Source: LMUY01 sp964246185
GTDB taxonomy: Bacteria > Pseudomonadota > Alphaproteobacteria > Acetobacterales > Acetobacteraceae
Assembly (NCBI GenBank): GCA_964246185.1
Contig: CAXTPP010000070.1
Location: 1 to 17,831 of the forward strand
Direction: 5' to 3'
DNA: 17,831 bases
The notes beneath the pieces were generated by a model, which saw nothing but the letters and a program-made list of their open reading frames with translations, did no database searches and was not told where the DNA came from. Below, in pieces: positions 1-6,878 of this stretch (position 1 is its first letter; each line of letters starts with the position of its first letter). A program made the translations under genes and the position numbers.

Positions 1-676
1 GCTTGCCGATCTTCTCGTCGCCCGCAGGCACAACCAGGTTCTGCCGCGCCAGCGCGTTCGATACGTCGGTAGCCGACAGCCCGTGTTCCAGCAGGCCGCG
101 CTGGTTGAGATCGACCTCCACCACGCGCGCCGTGCCGCCGTAGGGCGTGGGGATCGCCACGCCGGGCACGCTGATCAAGGTCGGTGCGATGAAGTTCGAC
201 GCGAGGTCGTAGAGCTGCTGCACGGTCTGGTCGGCACCGGAGACCTGCAGGTCGAGCACCGGCACGCTGGAAGCGTTGTAGACCACGATCTGCGGCGGCG
301 TGATGCCCGGCGGCATCTGCTTGAGCACCGTCTGCGCACTGGCCGCAATCTGCGCCTCGGCGGCAGAAACCTCAGTGTTCGGCTGGAAGAAGATCTTGAT
401 GATGCCGACGCCATACAGCGACTGGCTCTCGATGTGCTCGATGTTGCTGACCGTCGTGGTCATCGTGCGCTCGAAGTAGTAGACGATGCGGCCCGACATG
501 TCCTGCGGCGTGAGGCCGTTGTAGGTCCAGACCACGGCCACGACGGGAATGTTGATGGCCGGGAAGATGTCGGTCGGCGTCTTCCACGCGGCCGAGCCGC
601 CGAAGATCAGGATCAGGATCGCCAGCACGACGAACGTCAGCCGCCGCCGCAGCGCAACCAGGACAATCGAGTTCAT
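1..676 (-). CDS. RND efflux transporter permease subunit, N-terminal part (runs off the window)
   Basis: This is the first 225 codons of an inner-membrane RND (AcrB/HAE1-type) proton-driven efflux pump; the rest lies beyond position 1. The start is the ATG at 676. Residues 1-12 are a short basic cytoplasmic end, and residues about 13-30 are the first transmembrane helix. The family motif PTDIFPAINIPVV follows at about 34-46, and then the periplasmic porter domain begins (FERTMTTTVSNIEHIES, later PQIVVYNASSVPVLDLQVSG). This N-terminal layout is typical of RND permeases. The substrate cannot be told from this fragment. Such pumps usually sit with a periplasmic adaptor and an outer-membrane channel, neither of which is upstream here; they could lie downstream, outside the window. 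The SD is weak (GAGA). A structured leader lies upstream at 784-830. The frame is open to the window edge and shows no damage. Confidence 0.93.
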   Translation of the reverse strand, partial: MNSIVLVALRRRLTFVVLAILILIFGGSAAWKTPTDIFPAINIPVVAVVWTYNGLTPQDMSGRIVYYFERTMTTTVSNIEHIESQSLYGVGIIKIFFQPNTEVSAAEAQIAASAQTVLKQMPPGITPPQIVVYNASSVPVLDLQVSGADQTVQQLYDLASNFIAPTLISVPGVAIPTPYGGTARVVEVDLNQRGLLEHGLSATDVSNALARQNLVVPAGDEKIGK

Positions 677-783
677 CGGGCTGTCTCACGGTTTGCCGGT
701 GAAGTCCAAAGGCTTTCTTCGCGAATGGCCATCCGCTGTAGCCGGCCAGAAGGATCGGAGCAATCACGCATGTGTCAGTCGAA

Positions 784-830
784 TTCCGGGTCAGGCCTCG
801 GGCGTAGCGAGGTAAACGTGGGACCCGGAA
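784..830. repeat. Nested inverted repeat in the leader of the efflux gene
   Basis: TTCCGGGTC (784-792) is perfectly complementary to GACCCGGAA (822-830). Nested inside, CCTCG (796-800) pairs with CGAGG (808-812) around a 7-nt loop. On the minus strand this would fold in the 5' untranslated leader, about 108 nt ahead of the efflux start codon. No U-tract follows, so a simple intrinsic terminator is unlikely; a leader regulatory structure or a protein site is possible. Confidence 0.5.
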
Positions 831-965
831 GCAGCAACACGTAAAAGCTTAAAGTTAAGAAATATCCCACAAAGAATTTTGCCTATCATGACTTGGCTTG
901 TAGAGCGGCAGCCCTCAGAAATCGGGTTTGATCATGACAGAAGTTTAATTTCCAAAGCCATCTGG

Positions 966-994
966 GCCGTTTCGCCGGGCCGCGGCGCAACGGC
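966..994 (-). terminator. Candidate terminator after the nitroreductase gene
   Basis: GCCGTT (966-971) pairs with AACGGC (989-994). After one T.C mismatch, CGCC (973-976) pairs with GGCG (984-987), giving a strong GC-rich stem beginning 14 bases past the nitroreductase stop. No continuous U-tract follows on the minus strand, so it may act as a weak or factor-assisted terminator or an mRNA 3'-end stabiliser. Confidence 0.4.
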
Positions 995-1007
995 GATTCC
1001 CTATGCG

Positions 1008-1604
1008 TCAAGCCTTGAAGCTGCCCTCCATCACGAGCTGCGCCAACGGCAGCCGTTCACTCGGGTGCTCGCGGGCTGCCATCGCTTCCGCAAGCATGGT
1101 CTTGTCGCCAGGCCGGCCAACCGCGAACATCTGCTCCACACGGTAGCCAATCGGCACGCCCAGTTCCGCGAAGGCGCGCTCCTTGTCGAAACCGACCATG
1201 CCATGGGCCTGCCATCCCATCAGCGTCGCCTGCAAGGCGAGGCTGGCCCAGGCAGACCCGGCGTCCATCGAGTGGCTGTAGGATGGCACCGGCGTATCCT
1301 TGCCAGGGGGCAGCATCGTCGAGTTCGACACCAGCACGACCAGGGCGGAGGCGGCCTTGGCCCAGCCCTGGTTGAACTCGACAAGCAGGCTGAACAGCTT
1401 GTCGAAGTACGGCGTGCCGCGGCGGCCGTAGATGAAGCGCCAGGGCTGCGAGTTATACGAGGAGGGCGCCCACCGGGCCGCCTCAAACAGGGTCATCAGG
1501 TCGGCCTCGCCGATCTCCTCGCCGGTGAACGCGCGCGGCGACCAGCGCTCCAGGAACAGCTTGTCGATCGGGAGATCGGAGTGGCGGTGGTTGGCGTCGG
1601 TCAT
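1008..1604 (-). CDS. Nitroreductase family flavoprotein
   Basis: A 198-residue protein of the FMN-dependent nitroreductase family (NAD(P)H-dependent reduction of nitro-aromatics, quinones or similar compounds; true substrate unknown). The family signatures are clear: ERWSPRAFTGEEI at about 19-31 (FMN phosphate contact region), AARWAPSSYNSQPWRF at 42-57, and the C-terminal GYRVEQMFAVGRPGD. Length is normal for the family. The start at 1604 has a good SD (GAGGG, 6 nt upstream). Only 17 bases separate it from the LOV gene stop at 1622, so it is probably co-transcribed as the last gene of the DoxX-LOV-nitroreductase operon. The pairing of a flavin photoreceptor with a flavin enzyme suggests light- or redox-linked physiology, which is inference. 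Confidence 0.93.
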   Translation of the reverse strand: MTDANHRHSDLPIDKLFLERWSPRAFTGEEIGEADLMTLFEAARWAPSSYNSQPWRFIYGRRGTPYFDKLFSLLVEFNQGWAKAASALVVLVSNSTMLPPGKDTPVPSYSHSMDAGSAWASLALQATLMGWQAHGMVGFDKERAFAELGVPIGYRVEQMFAVGRPGDKTMLAEAMAAREHPSERLPLAQLVMEGSFKA

Positions 1605-1621
1605 GAAGGCCCTCTCTGGAG

Positions 1622-2242
1622 TTATTCGGTTTCTACCACGGTGCCGAGCCGCTGTCCCTGTTGCGAACTGGCCAGCGCCGGCTCTGGTGCGCCCGGAGAC
1701 AGCTTGGTGGAAATCTCGGCCAGCCGGTGCGCGGCGGCGATCACCCGCTCCAGCGCCAGCGCCTTGCCGGCCACGTCAACTTCCAGCAGCAAGGAGTGGA
1801 ACTCCCGTTCCAGCACTGGTACGACGTGGGCGCGGCCGAAGCTCACCTCCGGCAGCCATTCGGGAAATCCTTGGGTGATGTCGCACTGGTTGCCGAAGAA
1901 GAACAGCAGCGAGCCATCCAGGTCGTGCACCGGCGAGACGAACAGCAGGTTCCAGAACATCGTGCCGTCGCGGCGGTAGTTGACGATCCACTCGATGCAG
2001 CCCTGTCCGGCCTGCAGGCAAGTCCGGATGTGGCGCGTCGAGTCCAGGTCGGTGTTGGCGCCTTGCAGGAAACGGCAGTTGCGCCCGACCGCCTCGGCCG
2101 CGGGATACAGGGTGAGGTCTACGAAGGCCTGGTTGACCGCCACCATCGGGCAATCGAGCTGATGCGGGTCCGACAGCACCATAGGCGCCGTGCTGTGCAT
2201 CATCGCCGTCGTCAGGGCCTCGCGGATCGCGCTCGCCGTCAT
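1622..2242 (-). CDS. Short LOV-domain blue-light photoreceptor (FMN-binding PAS protein)
   Basis: 206 residues. Residues about 15-125 form a LOV domain with the diagnostic GRNCRFLQG motif (53-61), whose Cys56 is the residue that forms the light-induced adduct with FMN. The FMN-contacting residues are all present: Asn88 in NYRRDG, Asn98 in FWN and Gln119 in GNQCDIT. Their spacing from the Cys (+32, +42, +63) equals that of oat phototropin LOV2 (C450, N482, N492, Q513). No kinase, HTH or GGDEF domain follows; residues about 130-180 look helical, so this is a 'short LOV' protein probably signalling through dimerisation or a partner. I chose the ATG at 2242 because AGGGGAG lies 5 nt upstream; an in-frame ATG at 2272 lacks an SD. 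It lies 52 nt after the DoxX-like gene and 17 nt before the nitroreductase gene. Confidence 0.95.
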   Translation of the reverse strand: MTASAIREALTTAMMHSTAPMVLSDPHQLDCPMVAVNQAFVDLTLYPAAEAVGRNCRFLQGANTDLDSTRHIRTCLQAGQGCIEWIVNYRRDGTMFWNLLFVSPVHDLDGSLLFFFGNQCDITQGFPEWLPEVSFGRAHVVPVLEREFHSLLLEVDVAGKALALERVIAAAHRLAEISTKLSPGAPEPALASSQQGQRLGTVVETE

Positions 2243-2294
2243 GACGCTCCCCTGATGCCGAAAGTGGACCATAGGCCCGCCGTCGCCGTCCAGT

Positions 2295-2630
2295 CTATGC
2301 CCGGCGGCTACGCTTTCCTGGCAGCAGAAGGGCAGAGACGGCCGCCAGCAGCACCAGCCCGCGCGAGGCGGCCAGCCCGCTGTCGCCGTGGCGCATCTCG
2401 CTCGTCAGCATGGCGGCGGATGCGCCGGCCACCAGCGCGCCGCCGAGCCGCCGGGTCGCGCGCCCAGCCATCAGCAGGCCTCCTGCCGTCTCGGCCGCGG
2501 CGATGGCCTGCATCTCCTCGCGGGACCAGCCGAGATGGCGGAACATGCCGTCATAGCCGCGGTCGCCGAACAGCTTGTCGGCGCCGGCCAGCGCGATTGC
2601 GCCGCCAAGGATCGGGAACAGGTATTTCAT
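2295..2630 (-). CDS. DoxX-like small integral membrane protein
   Basis: 111 residues, nearly all hydrophobic helices: about 3-18, 42-58, 61-77 and 87-104. The middle segment (FRHLGWSREEMQAIAAAETAGGLLMAG, 30-56), with its charged residue and Gly-rich helix, is typical of DoxX/DoxD-like four-helix proteins. Molecular function in this family is poorly defined; members are linked to quinone or thiol redox. The ATG at 2630 is chosen because AGGAG lies about 10 nt upstream and the hydrophobic start begins there; the open frame extends further upstream but as Arg-rich nonsense. It is probably the first gene of the operon with the LOV protein and nitroreductase, and is divergent from the cupin gene. 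Confidence 0.8.
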   Translation of the reverse strand: MKYLFPILGGAIALAGADKLFGDRGYDGMFRHLGWSREEMQAIAAAETAGGLLMAGRATRRLGGALVAGASAAMLTSEMRHGDSGLAASRGLVLLAAVSALLLPGKRSRRA

Positions 2631-2768
2631 CGTGCTTGCACTCCTGCCGCGCCCAACGCCGCCGCGCCGCATACGTTGCGGGCGCCCGCGCGTGGGCCCG
2701 GCGGCCGAGCTTGCCCGGCGCGGCCTTGCTGCCCATTTCATGGCGGCAGCAAACCCGGGAGCACCACC
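2631..2768. promoter_or_regulatory. Divergent intergenic region between the DoxX-LOV operon and the cupin gene
   Basis: These 138 very GC-rich bases must carry the promoters of both the minus-strand DoxX-LOV-nitroreductase operon and the plus-strand cupin gene. I found no clear sigma70 box pair and no EcfG-type GGAAC/CGTT pair, so the promoter is inferred from gene arrangement only. Confidence 0.35.
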
Positions 2769-3236
2769 ATGCCCAACGACCTGGCGACCACCCATCCCGC
2801 CACGCCTCCTGATTGGCGCATCCACGGCATCCGCGTGGTGCGGCGCGACGGGACCAGCGGCGACACCCCCGTGACGATGGGCATGAACCGTGAGGTGGCG
2901 CTCAGCGGCGGGCGGACGGACGGCGCGCTGTGGGCCGGCACCAACCTCATCAAGCCCCGTTCGGCCACCGGGGCGCACCATCATGGCGCGCTGCACAGCA
3001 TCATCTACGTGATCCACGGCGAGGCGCACATGCGCTGGGGCGACCGGCTGGAGTGGATCGCCAAGGCTGGGGCAGGAGACTTCCTGCAAGTGCCGGCCTG
3101 GCTGCCGCACCAGGAGATCAACGCTTCGGACACGCAGGATTTGCACTGCGTCATCGTCCGCAGCGGGCCGGAGGAGCTGGTGGTGAACCTGGAGCTGGAC
3201 GCGGCGGCCGAGCCGGAATGGGTCAGCTGGGATTGA
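2769..3236 (+). CDS. Cupin domain-containing protein
   Basis: 155 residues with one cupin barrel. Motif 1 is around GAHHHGALHSIIYVIHGEAHMRWG (69-91) and motif 2 around GDFLQVPAWLPHQEINASD (103-121). Likely metal ligands are His70, His72, His76 and His114; the position usually held by Glu in motif 1 is occupied by a His/Ser region. The fold fits a small metal-binding enzyme or sensor (dioxygenase- or isomerase-like); the substrate is unknown. The ATG at 2769 has GGGAG about 8 nt upstream, and the open frame further upstream is non-protein-like. The 3' end overlaps the tspO stop by 14 bases in a convergent arrangement. Confidence 0.85.
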   Translation: MPNDLATTHPATPPDWRIHGIRVVRRDGTSGDTPVTMGMNREVALSGGRTDGALWAGTNLIKPRSATGAHHHGALHSIIYVIHGEAHMRWGDRLEWIAKAGAGDFLQVPAWLPHQEINASDTQDLHCVIVRSGPEELVVNLELDAAAEPEWVSWD

Positions 3237-3705
3237 AGGCCGGGTTGCGCCGCCACAGGGACGCGTTCAGCGCCCCGGCGAACGTCACCCACGCCAGGTA
3301 TGGCAGCAGCAACGCCGCTGCAGCCAGGCTGATGGGCGCGAACAGGGCCGCCGTCAGCGCGATGCACAGCCAGAGCAGCGCCAGTTCGGCCAGCGCCCAG
3401 CCAGGCCGGTGCAGGCCGAAGAAGACGGCCGACCAGCCGGCGTTCAGCACCAGTTGCATCCCGTAAGCCGCCGAGGCCGCGGGCGCGCCGGCCACGCCCA
3501 CCCGTCGCCAGGCGAGCCACCCGGACACCGCGATGCAGACGTAGAGCACCGTCCACGCCGGGGCGAACAGCCAGTTGGGCGGACGCCAGCGCGGCTTGTC
3601 CAGCCCTTCGTACCAGACGCCCGGACGGAACAGCGCGCCGGACAACGCCACGCAGAAGCACGCCGCCACGAACGGCAGCAGGCTGGTCAACCCGGTCATC
3701 GGCAT
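3223..3705 (-). CDS. tspO: TspO/MBR family tryptophan-rich sensory protein
   Basis: 160 residues with five predicted membrane helices, the TspO (peripheral benzodiazepine receptor homologue) fold. Family marks are WYEGLDKPRWRPPNW (31-45), FAPAWTVLYV (47-56), NAGWSAVFFGLHRP (88-101) and LPYLAWVTFAGALN near the end. TspO binds porphyrins/haem-type tetrapyrroles and in alphaproteobacteria modulates tetrapyrrole- and oxygen/light-dependent gene expression. The start could be ATG 3705 or the ATG two codons on (3696); neither has an evident SD. It starts 11 bp from the divergent phosphatase gene and ends overlapping the cupin gene. A LOV photoreceptor about 1.5 kb away may be coincidental. Confidence 0.93.
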   Translation of the reverse strand: MPMTGLTSLLPFVAACFCVALSGALFRPGVWYEGLDKPRWRPPNWLFAPAWTVLYVCIAVSGWLAWRRVGVAGAPAASAAYGMQLVLNAGWSAVFFGLHRPGWALAELALLWLCIALTAALFAPISLAAAALLLPYLAWVTFAGALNASLWRRNPAFNPS

Positions 3706-3716
3706 CACGGCAGAAT

Positions 3717-4247
3717 ATGACTGCGCCCGAAGCTTGTCGATCCGGCGCACCGTGGCTCGCCCTCGTGCGCCACCCACCGGTCGCGGCGGCGGGACGCTGC
3801 TATGGCCGCACCGAGCTGTTGCCCGATCCGGCCGAGACGGCCGCCTTGGCGGAGCGGCTGCGGCCCTTGGGAGGCCTGGTCTGGACCAGCCCCGCCCGCC
3901 GCTGCCGGGACGTGGCCGCCACCCTCGGGCCGCATCGTGTGGACGACCGGCTGGCGGAGCTGGATTTCGGCGAGTGGGAAGGCCGGCCGTGGGACGACGT
4001 GCCCCGCCCGTCGCTCGATGCGTGGGCGCTCGATCCTTGGGGCTTCGCACCCCCCGGTGGCGAGTCCGGACGTTCGCTCGCGGCACGGGTGCAGGCCTTC
4101 CACTGCGCTCTGCCTCCGGGTTGCCACGTCGTCATCACCCATGGCGGCCCGCTCAAGGTGCTGCGGGCCTTGGTGTGGAGAGAGGTGCCCGACCTGCTTG
4201 CCCCCGCCCCGCCGCCGGGCTCGGTCGAGTGCTTAGCCCGACACTGA
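3717..4247 (+). CDS. Histidine phosphatase family protein (alpha-ribazole phosphatase-like)
   Basis: 176 residues of the histidine phosphatase (phosphoglycerate mutase-like) superfamily. The catalytic phospho-His is His19 in LVRHPP (16-21). Other active-site parts are Arg31 region CYGRTELL, WTSPARRCRD (56-65), Glu81 in LAELDFGEWEGRPW, and the second His142 in VITHGG. The pattern of RHP, CYGRT and FGEWEG resembles CobC alpha-ribazole phosphatase of the cobalamin pathway, but no cob genes are nearby, so the substrate is left open. It starts at ATG 3717 without a visible SD, 11 bp from the divergent tspO start; leaderless translation is possible. A palindromic element with a short T-run follows at 4418-4441. 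Confidence 0.88.
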   Translation: MTAPEACRSGAPWLALVRHPPVAAAGRCYGRTELLPDPAETAALAERLRPLGGLVWTSPARRCRDVAATLGPHRVDDRLAELDFGEWEGRPWDDVPRPSLDAWALDPWGFAPPGGESGRSLAARVQAFHCALPPGCHVVITHGGPLKVLRALVWREVPDLLAPAPPPGSVECLARH

Positions 4248-4417
4248 GCGCTTTGGGCCAGCTAAGACATACGGCGCGGCCAGCGTTCGAGGAATGCACG
4301 CACGGCCTCGATAATTGCGCACGTCACACTCTGAGGCATACCCACCAAGCCAGCCGATTGCGCTGGACTGGGGCCGGAGTTGTACCTCAGGCGAGTGCTT
4401 GGTAAAGCAAGTGGGCA

Positions 4418-4441
4418 GGTAGGCCTACCGCGCGGCCTTTT
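4418..4441 (+). terminator. Weak candidate terminator / palindrome downstream of the histidine phosphatase
   Basis: GGTAGGCCTACC (4418-4429) is a perfect 12-bp palindrome. Alternatively AGGCC (4421-4425) pairs with GGCCT (4434-4438), followed by TTTT (4438-4441), which looks like a short plus-strand intrinsic terminator about 170 bases after the phosphatase stop. The rest of 4248-4450 shows no gene I can support. Confidence 0.35.
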
Positions 4442-4450
4442 CGCATCCAG

Positions 4451-5314
4451 CTAAGGATTAAGCGCCGACTTCCCCGACCGGAGCCGATCAACCATCTCAC
4501 CGACAGCTTGGATGATAATGTCAGGCCGGTCACGGACAACGTCGTGCGAACTTCCCGTTGCGGTCAGCAGCAATCTACCGGGCAATTCTCGCGCAAAGCC
4601 GACATGTGCTTGCCTCCAAAACGCTGCATCTGGCTTAGACGAAAATGGTGTTTCCTCAGACACAATAACCACGCAAGGAACTCCCGGCGGCCACATGGCT
4701 GCATGGAAGCTATGGCTTATGTCCACCATGGAGGCCACTATGGCGGCTATGGTCCTGGTTTCCTTACCAGGATGCGCAGCAAGCATATCCGCCACTTGAG
4801 ACTGGATCTCGTTATACTGGTGTTGAGTTTCCTCATCAGTGAAGAAGTTGGGGACGTTCGTATCCACTAAAACCGCACCGGAAACCCAGGATGGATGCTT
4901 CAAAGCAAGATAAGTGGCAATCTCGCCAGCAAACGAATGGGGCACCAAAATCAAGTCGTGGGTTGCCCCAAGCTGCTCGAGACCCGCTTCCAAGTCGGCA
5001 ACGGCATCTTCCATCTTGAACGGCGGCTTAACTTCATCGCTCGCGCCAAAGCCTGCACGGTCGTAGGTAATGATTTCCGATCCTGTCCGTTTGGCAAGAT
5101 CGGGAATGATGCTTTGCCAATATGAGGAGTCTAAGCCGCCTCCAGCATCAAGGACCAAGATCGGCGAGTGACCCGGCGTGACGTGGAATGCCAAACGATG
5201 ATCGCCGACCATCACCATGGAGGAGGACGATGCTGCGGGCGGTTCTGCTGAACCATGCTGTGCTCATGCGAAGAGCAGCGCAGTGACCAAGAAGGCGGTC
5301 TTTGTCGTCCGCAT
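4451..5314 (-). pseudogene. Secreted alpha/beta hydrolase with an in-frame stop codon in its signal peptide
   Basis: The intact body (ATG 5218 to 4451, 255 residues) is an alpha/beta-hydrolase: oxyanion-loop region LDAGGGLDSSYW, YDRAGFGASDE, nucleophile elbow PHSFAGE (the usual first Gly replaced by Pro), an acidic position near VSEETP, and the terminal His in SSHDV. In the same frame, 32 codons upstream, ATG 5314 has an AGGGG SD and encodes a typical signal peptide, MRTTKTAFLVTALLFA. TGA (5266-5264, codon 17) follows, then AQHGSAEPP continues into the body. The Ala-stop-Ala arrangement sits exactly where a signal-peptidase AxA site belongs, so the ancestral protein was very probably exported. 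ATG 5218 has a pyrimidine-rich upstream and no SD, so a cytoplasmic product is doubtful. It is 26 nt downstream of the CMD gene. Base composition is lower in GC than the neighbours, suggesting transfer. A sequencing error is possible. Confidence 0.75.
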
Positions 5315-5340
5315 TCCAATGCCCCTATCCTGATACCTTA

Positions 5341-5889
5341 TCAGAACGGCTCCGCAGCCCCTTCCGGCAACGCCACCCCGAACGCCTTGATCGTCATGGA
5401 GATCAGCCCGTAGTACCCAAGCAGCCCCACCAGCTCGACCGTGGCCTTGACGCCCAGCAGGTCCTCCACCGTGCGATAGGTCGCGTCCGGCACCTCGCGG
5501 TCCTGCAACAGATGATGGGCGAAGCGCCAGACGGCCTGCTCGTCCTCCGCCTCGAAGTGCGGGGTGCCGCCGGTGCGGAGCGCCTCCACCGCCGCCGGGT
5601 CCAGGCCCGCCGCAAGCGCCAATGGGGCATGGACATGCCACTCGAAGCCGGCCTTCCAGTGTGCGCCCGTGGTGATGATCGCCAGTTCGCTGAGCCGCGG
5701 CGGCAGGGAGCTGCCGTAGCGGCAGAACGCGCCGAGCGCCTGGGCGCGCTCTGCCAAATCTGGGCTGTGCAGCCACGCCAGCAGCGGACCCTGTACGCCG
5801 CCGCGCGGCCCGGCCTTGATCGCGTCCGCCACCCGGCGCTGCTCGTTCGTCATCGCCGCATCGGTCAGCTCCGGCAGCCGATAGGTCAC
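5341..5889 (-). CDS. Carboxymuconolactone decarboxylase (CMD)-like family protein
   Basis: 182 residues, all-helical CMD fold. The core is PRLSELAIITTGAHWKAGFEWHVHAPLALAAGLDP (about 64-98), containing the E-W-x-x-H-type motif (Glu83, Trp84, His87). There is no CxxC, so this is the gamma-carboxymuconolactone decarboxylase side of the family rather than AhpD peroxidase. Members decarboxylate or handle lactone/keto-acid intermediates; the substrate here is unknown. Start GTG 5889 overlaps the preceding BKACE stop (GTGA) with AAGGTGG as SD inside that gene, so the two are translationally coupled and likely act in one catabolic route. An internal ATG at 5853 is an alternative start. Confidence 0.88.
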   Translation of the reverse strand: MTYRLPELTDAAMTNEQRRVADAIKAGPRGGVQGPLLAWLHSPDLAERAQALGAFCRYGSSLPPRLSELAIITTGAHWKAGFEWHVHAPLALAAGLDPAAVEALRTGGTPHFEAEDEQAVWRFAHHLLQDREVPDATYRTVEDLLGVKATVELVGLLGYYGLISMTIKAFGVALPEGAAEPF

Positions 5890-6815
5890 AGCGCCACCTT
5901 GTCGCCGCCCTTGAGCGCCAGCATCTCCCGCGCCTCGTCCGGCGAGGCCAGCTGCAGGCCCAATCCCTCGATGATCTGCCGCGCCAGCCGCACCTGCACC
6001 GCCGACGACGTGGCGAGCTGCCCCGGGCCGGCCCACAAGCTGTCCTCCAGCCCTACGCGCACGTTGCCGCCCATCGCCGCCGCGATCGCCGCCACCCGCA
6101 TCTGGGCGGACCCGGCGCCCAGCACCGACCAGCGGTACTGGTCGCCGAACAGCCGGTCCGCGGTGCGGCGCATGTGCGCGATATCCTCCGGGTGGGTGCC
6201 GATGCCGCCCAGGATGCCGAACACCGACTGGATGAACAGCGGCGGCTTCACCAGGCCGCGGTCGAGGAAGTGCTTGAGGTTGTATAGGTGGGAGATGTCG
6301 TAGCACTCGAACTCGAACCGGGTGCCGTTCTCGCTGCAGGTGGACAGGATGAACTCGATGTCGGCGAAGCTGTTGCGGAACACCAAATCCCGCGTGGCCT
6401 CCAACGCCGGGCGCTCCCAATCGTGCTGGAACTCGGTGTAGCGGTCGAGCAGGTGGTACAAGCCGAAGTTCATCGAGCCCATGTTAAGGCTGGCCACCTC
6501 CGGCTTGAACGTGGCGGCGGGGCGCACCCGGTCCGCCACAGTCATGAACGGGCTGCCGCCGGTGGTGATGTTGAGGACGGCGTTGGTCTGCTGCTTGATC
6601 CGCGGCAGGAAGCGCGCGAAGGCCTCGGGCGTCTGGTCCGGCCGGCCGCTCACCGGGTCGCGCGCATGGAGGTGTACGATGGCCGCCCCGGCTTCCGCCG
6701 CACCCACGGCGTCCGCGGTGATCTGCTCCGGGGTGATCGGCAGGTGGGGCGACATGGAGGGCGTGTGGATCGCGCCCGTCACGGCGCAGGTGATGATGAC
6801 CTTGCGGCTGGCCAT
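5886..6815 (-). CDS. 3-keto-5-aminohexanoate cleavage enzyme (BKACE/DUF849) family protein
   Basis: 309 residues, full-length TIM-barrel BKACE. These Zn-dependent enzymes condense a beta-keto acid with acetyl-CoA to give acetoacetate and a new CoA ester. Visible ligands are His48 and His50 in IVHLHARDP and Glu257 in VRVGLEDSLW. Other signatures are LNITTGGSP (81-89), SLNMGSMNF (109-117), FGILGGIGT (199-207) and SVLGAGSAQM (230-239). The substrate varies across the family and cannot be read from sequence here. The start ATG 6815 has GGGGAG about 9 nt upstream. It is the first gene of an operon with the CMD-like gene (overlapping) and the broken hydrolase, suggesting beta-keto acid or lactone catabolism. 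Confidence 0.93.
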   Translation of the reverse strand: MASRKVIITCAVTGAIHTPSMSPHLPITPEQITADAVGAAEAGAAIVHLHARDPVSGRPDQTPEAFARFLPRIKQQTNAVLNITTGGSPFMTVADRVRPAATFKPEVASLNMGSMNFGLYHLLDRYTEFQHDWERPALEATRDLVFRNSFADIEFILSTCSENGTRFEFECYDISHLYNLKHFLDRGLVKPPLFIQSVFGILGGIGTHPEDIAHMRRTADRLFGDQYRWSVLGAGSAQMRVAAIAAAMGGNVRVGLEDSLWAGPGQLATSSAVQVRLARQIIEGLGLQLASPDEAREMLALKGGDKVAL

Positions 6816-6878
6816 GGCGCGCGCTCCCCGTTCGGCCTACCCATAGCGGCCCGGCCAGCCTCGCGCTAGGTGAGGTGG

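Larger units (their letters stand above)
677..1007. promoter_or_regulatory. 331-bp intergenic region: leader and probable promoter of the RND gene
   Basis: No convincing gene lies here. Reading toward the efflux gene (minus strand), it contains the end-of-operon hairpin of the nitroreductase gene (966-994), an AT-rich block at about 843-960 that stands out from the GC-rich surroundings and is the likely promoter region, and a nested hairpin (784-830) in what would be the 5' leader. The octamer ATCATGAC occurs twice (885-892 and 931-938). I could not pick a credible -35/-10 pair, so only the region is called. Confidence 0.45.

Noticed and set aside
83..844. Plus-strand open frame of 253 codons across the RND gene start
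   Set aside because: It is antisense to the clear RND permease and has a His/Arg/Asp-rich composition typical of an antisense shadow.
885..938. Direct repeat ATCATGAC twice, 46 bp apart, as an operator pair
   Set aside because: It is short, its spacing is not a whole number of helical turns, and there is no other support.
4248..4417. A minus-strand open stretch ending EAVRAFLERWPRRMS
   Set aside because: It has no SD or recognisable homology, runs about 60 codons at most, and could be chance; it is not reported as a gene remnant.
5264..5266. TGA read as selenocysteine
   Set aside because: The position is inside a signal peptide, is not a redox site, and no selenoprotein family fits.
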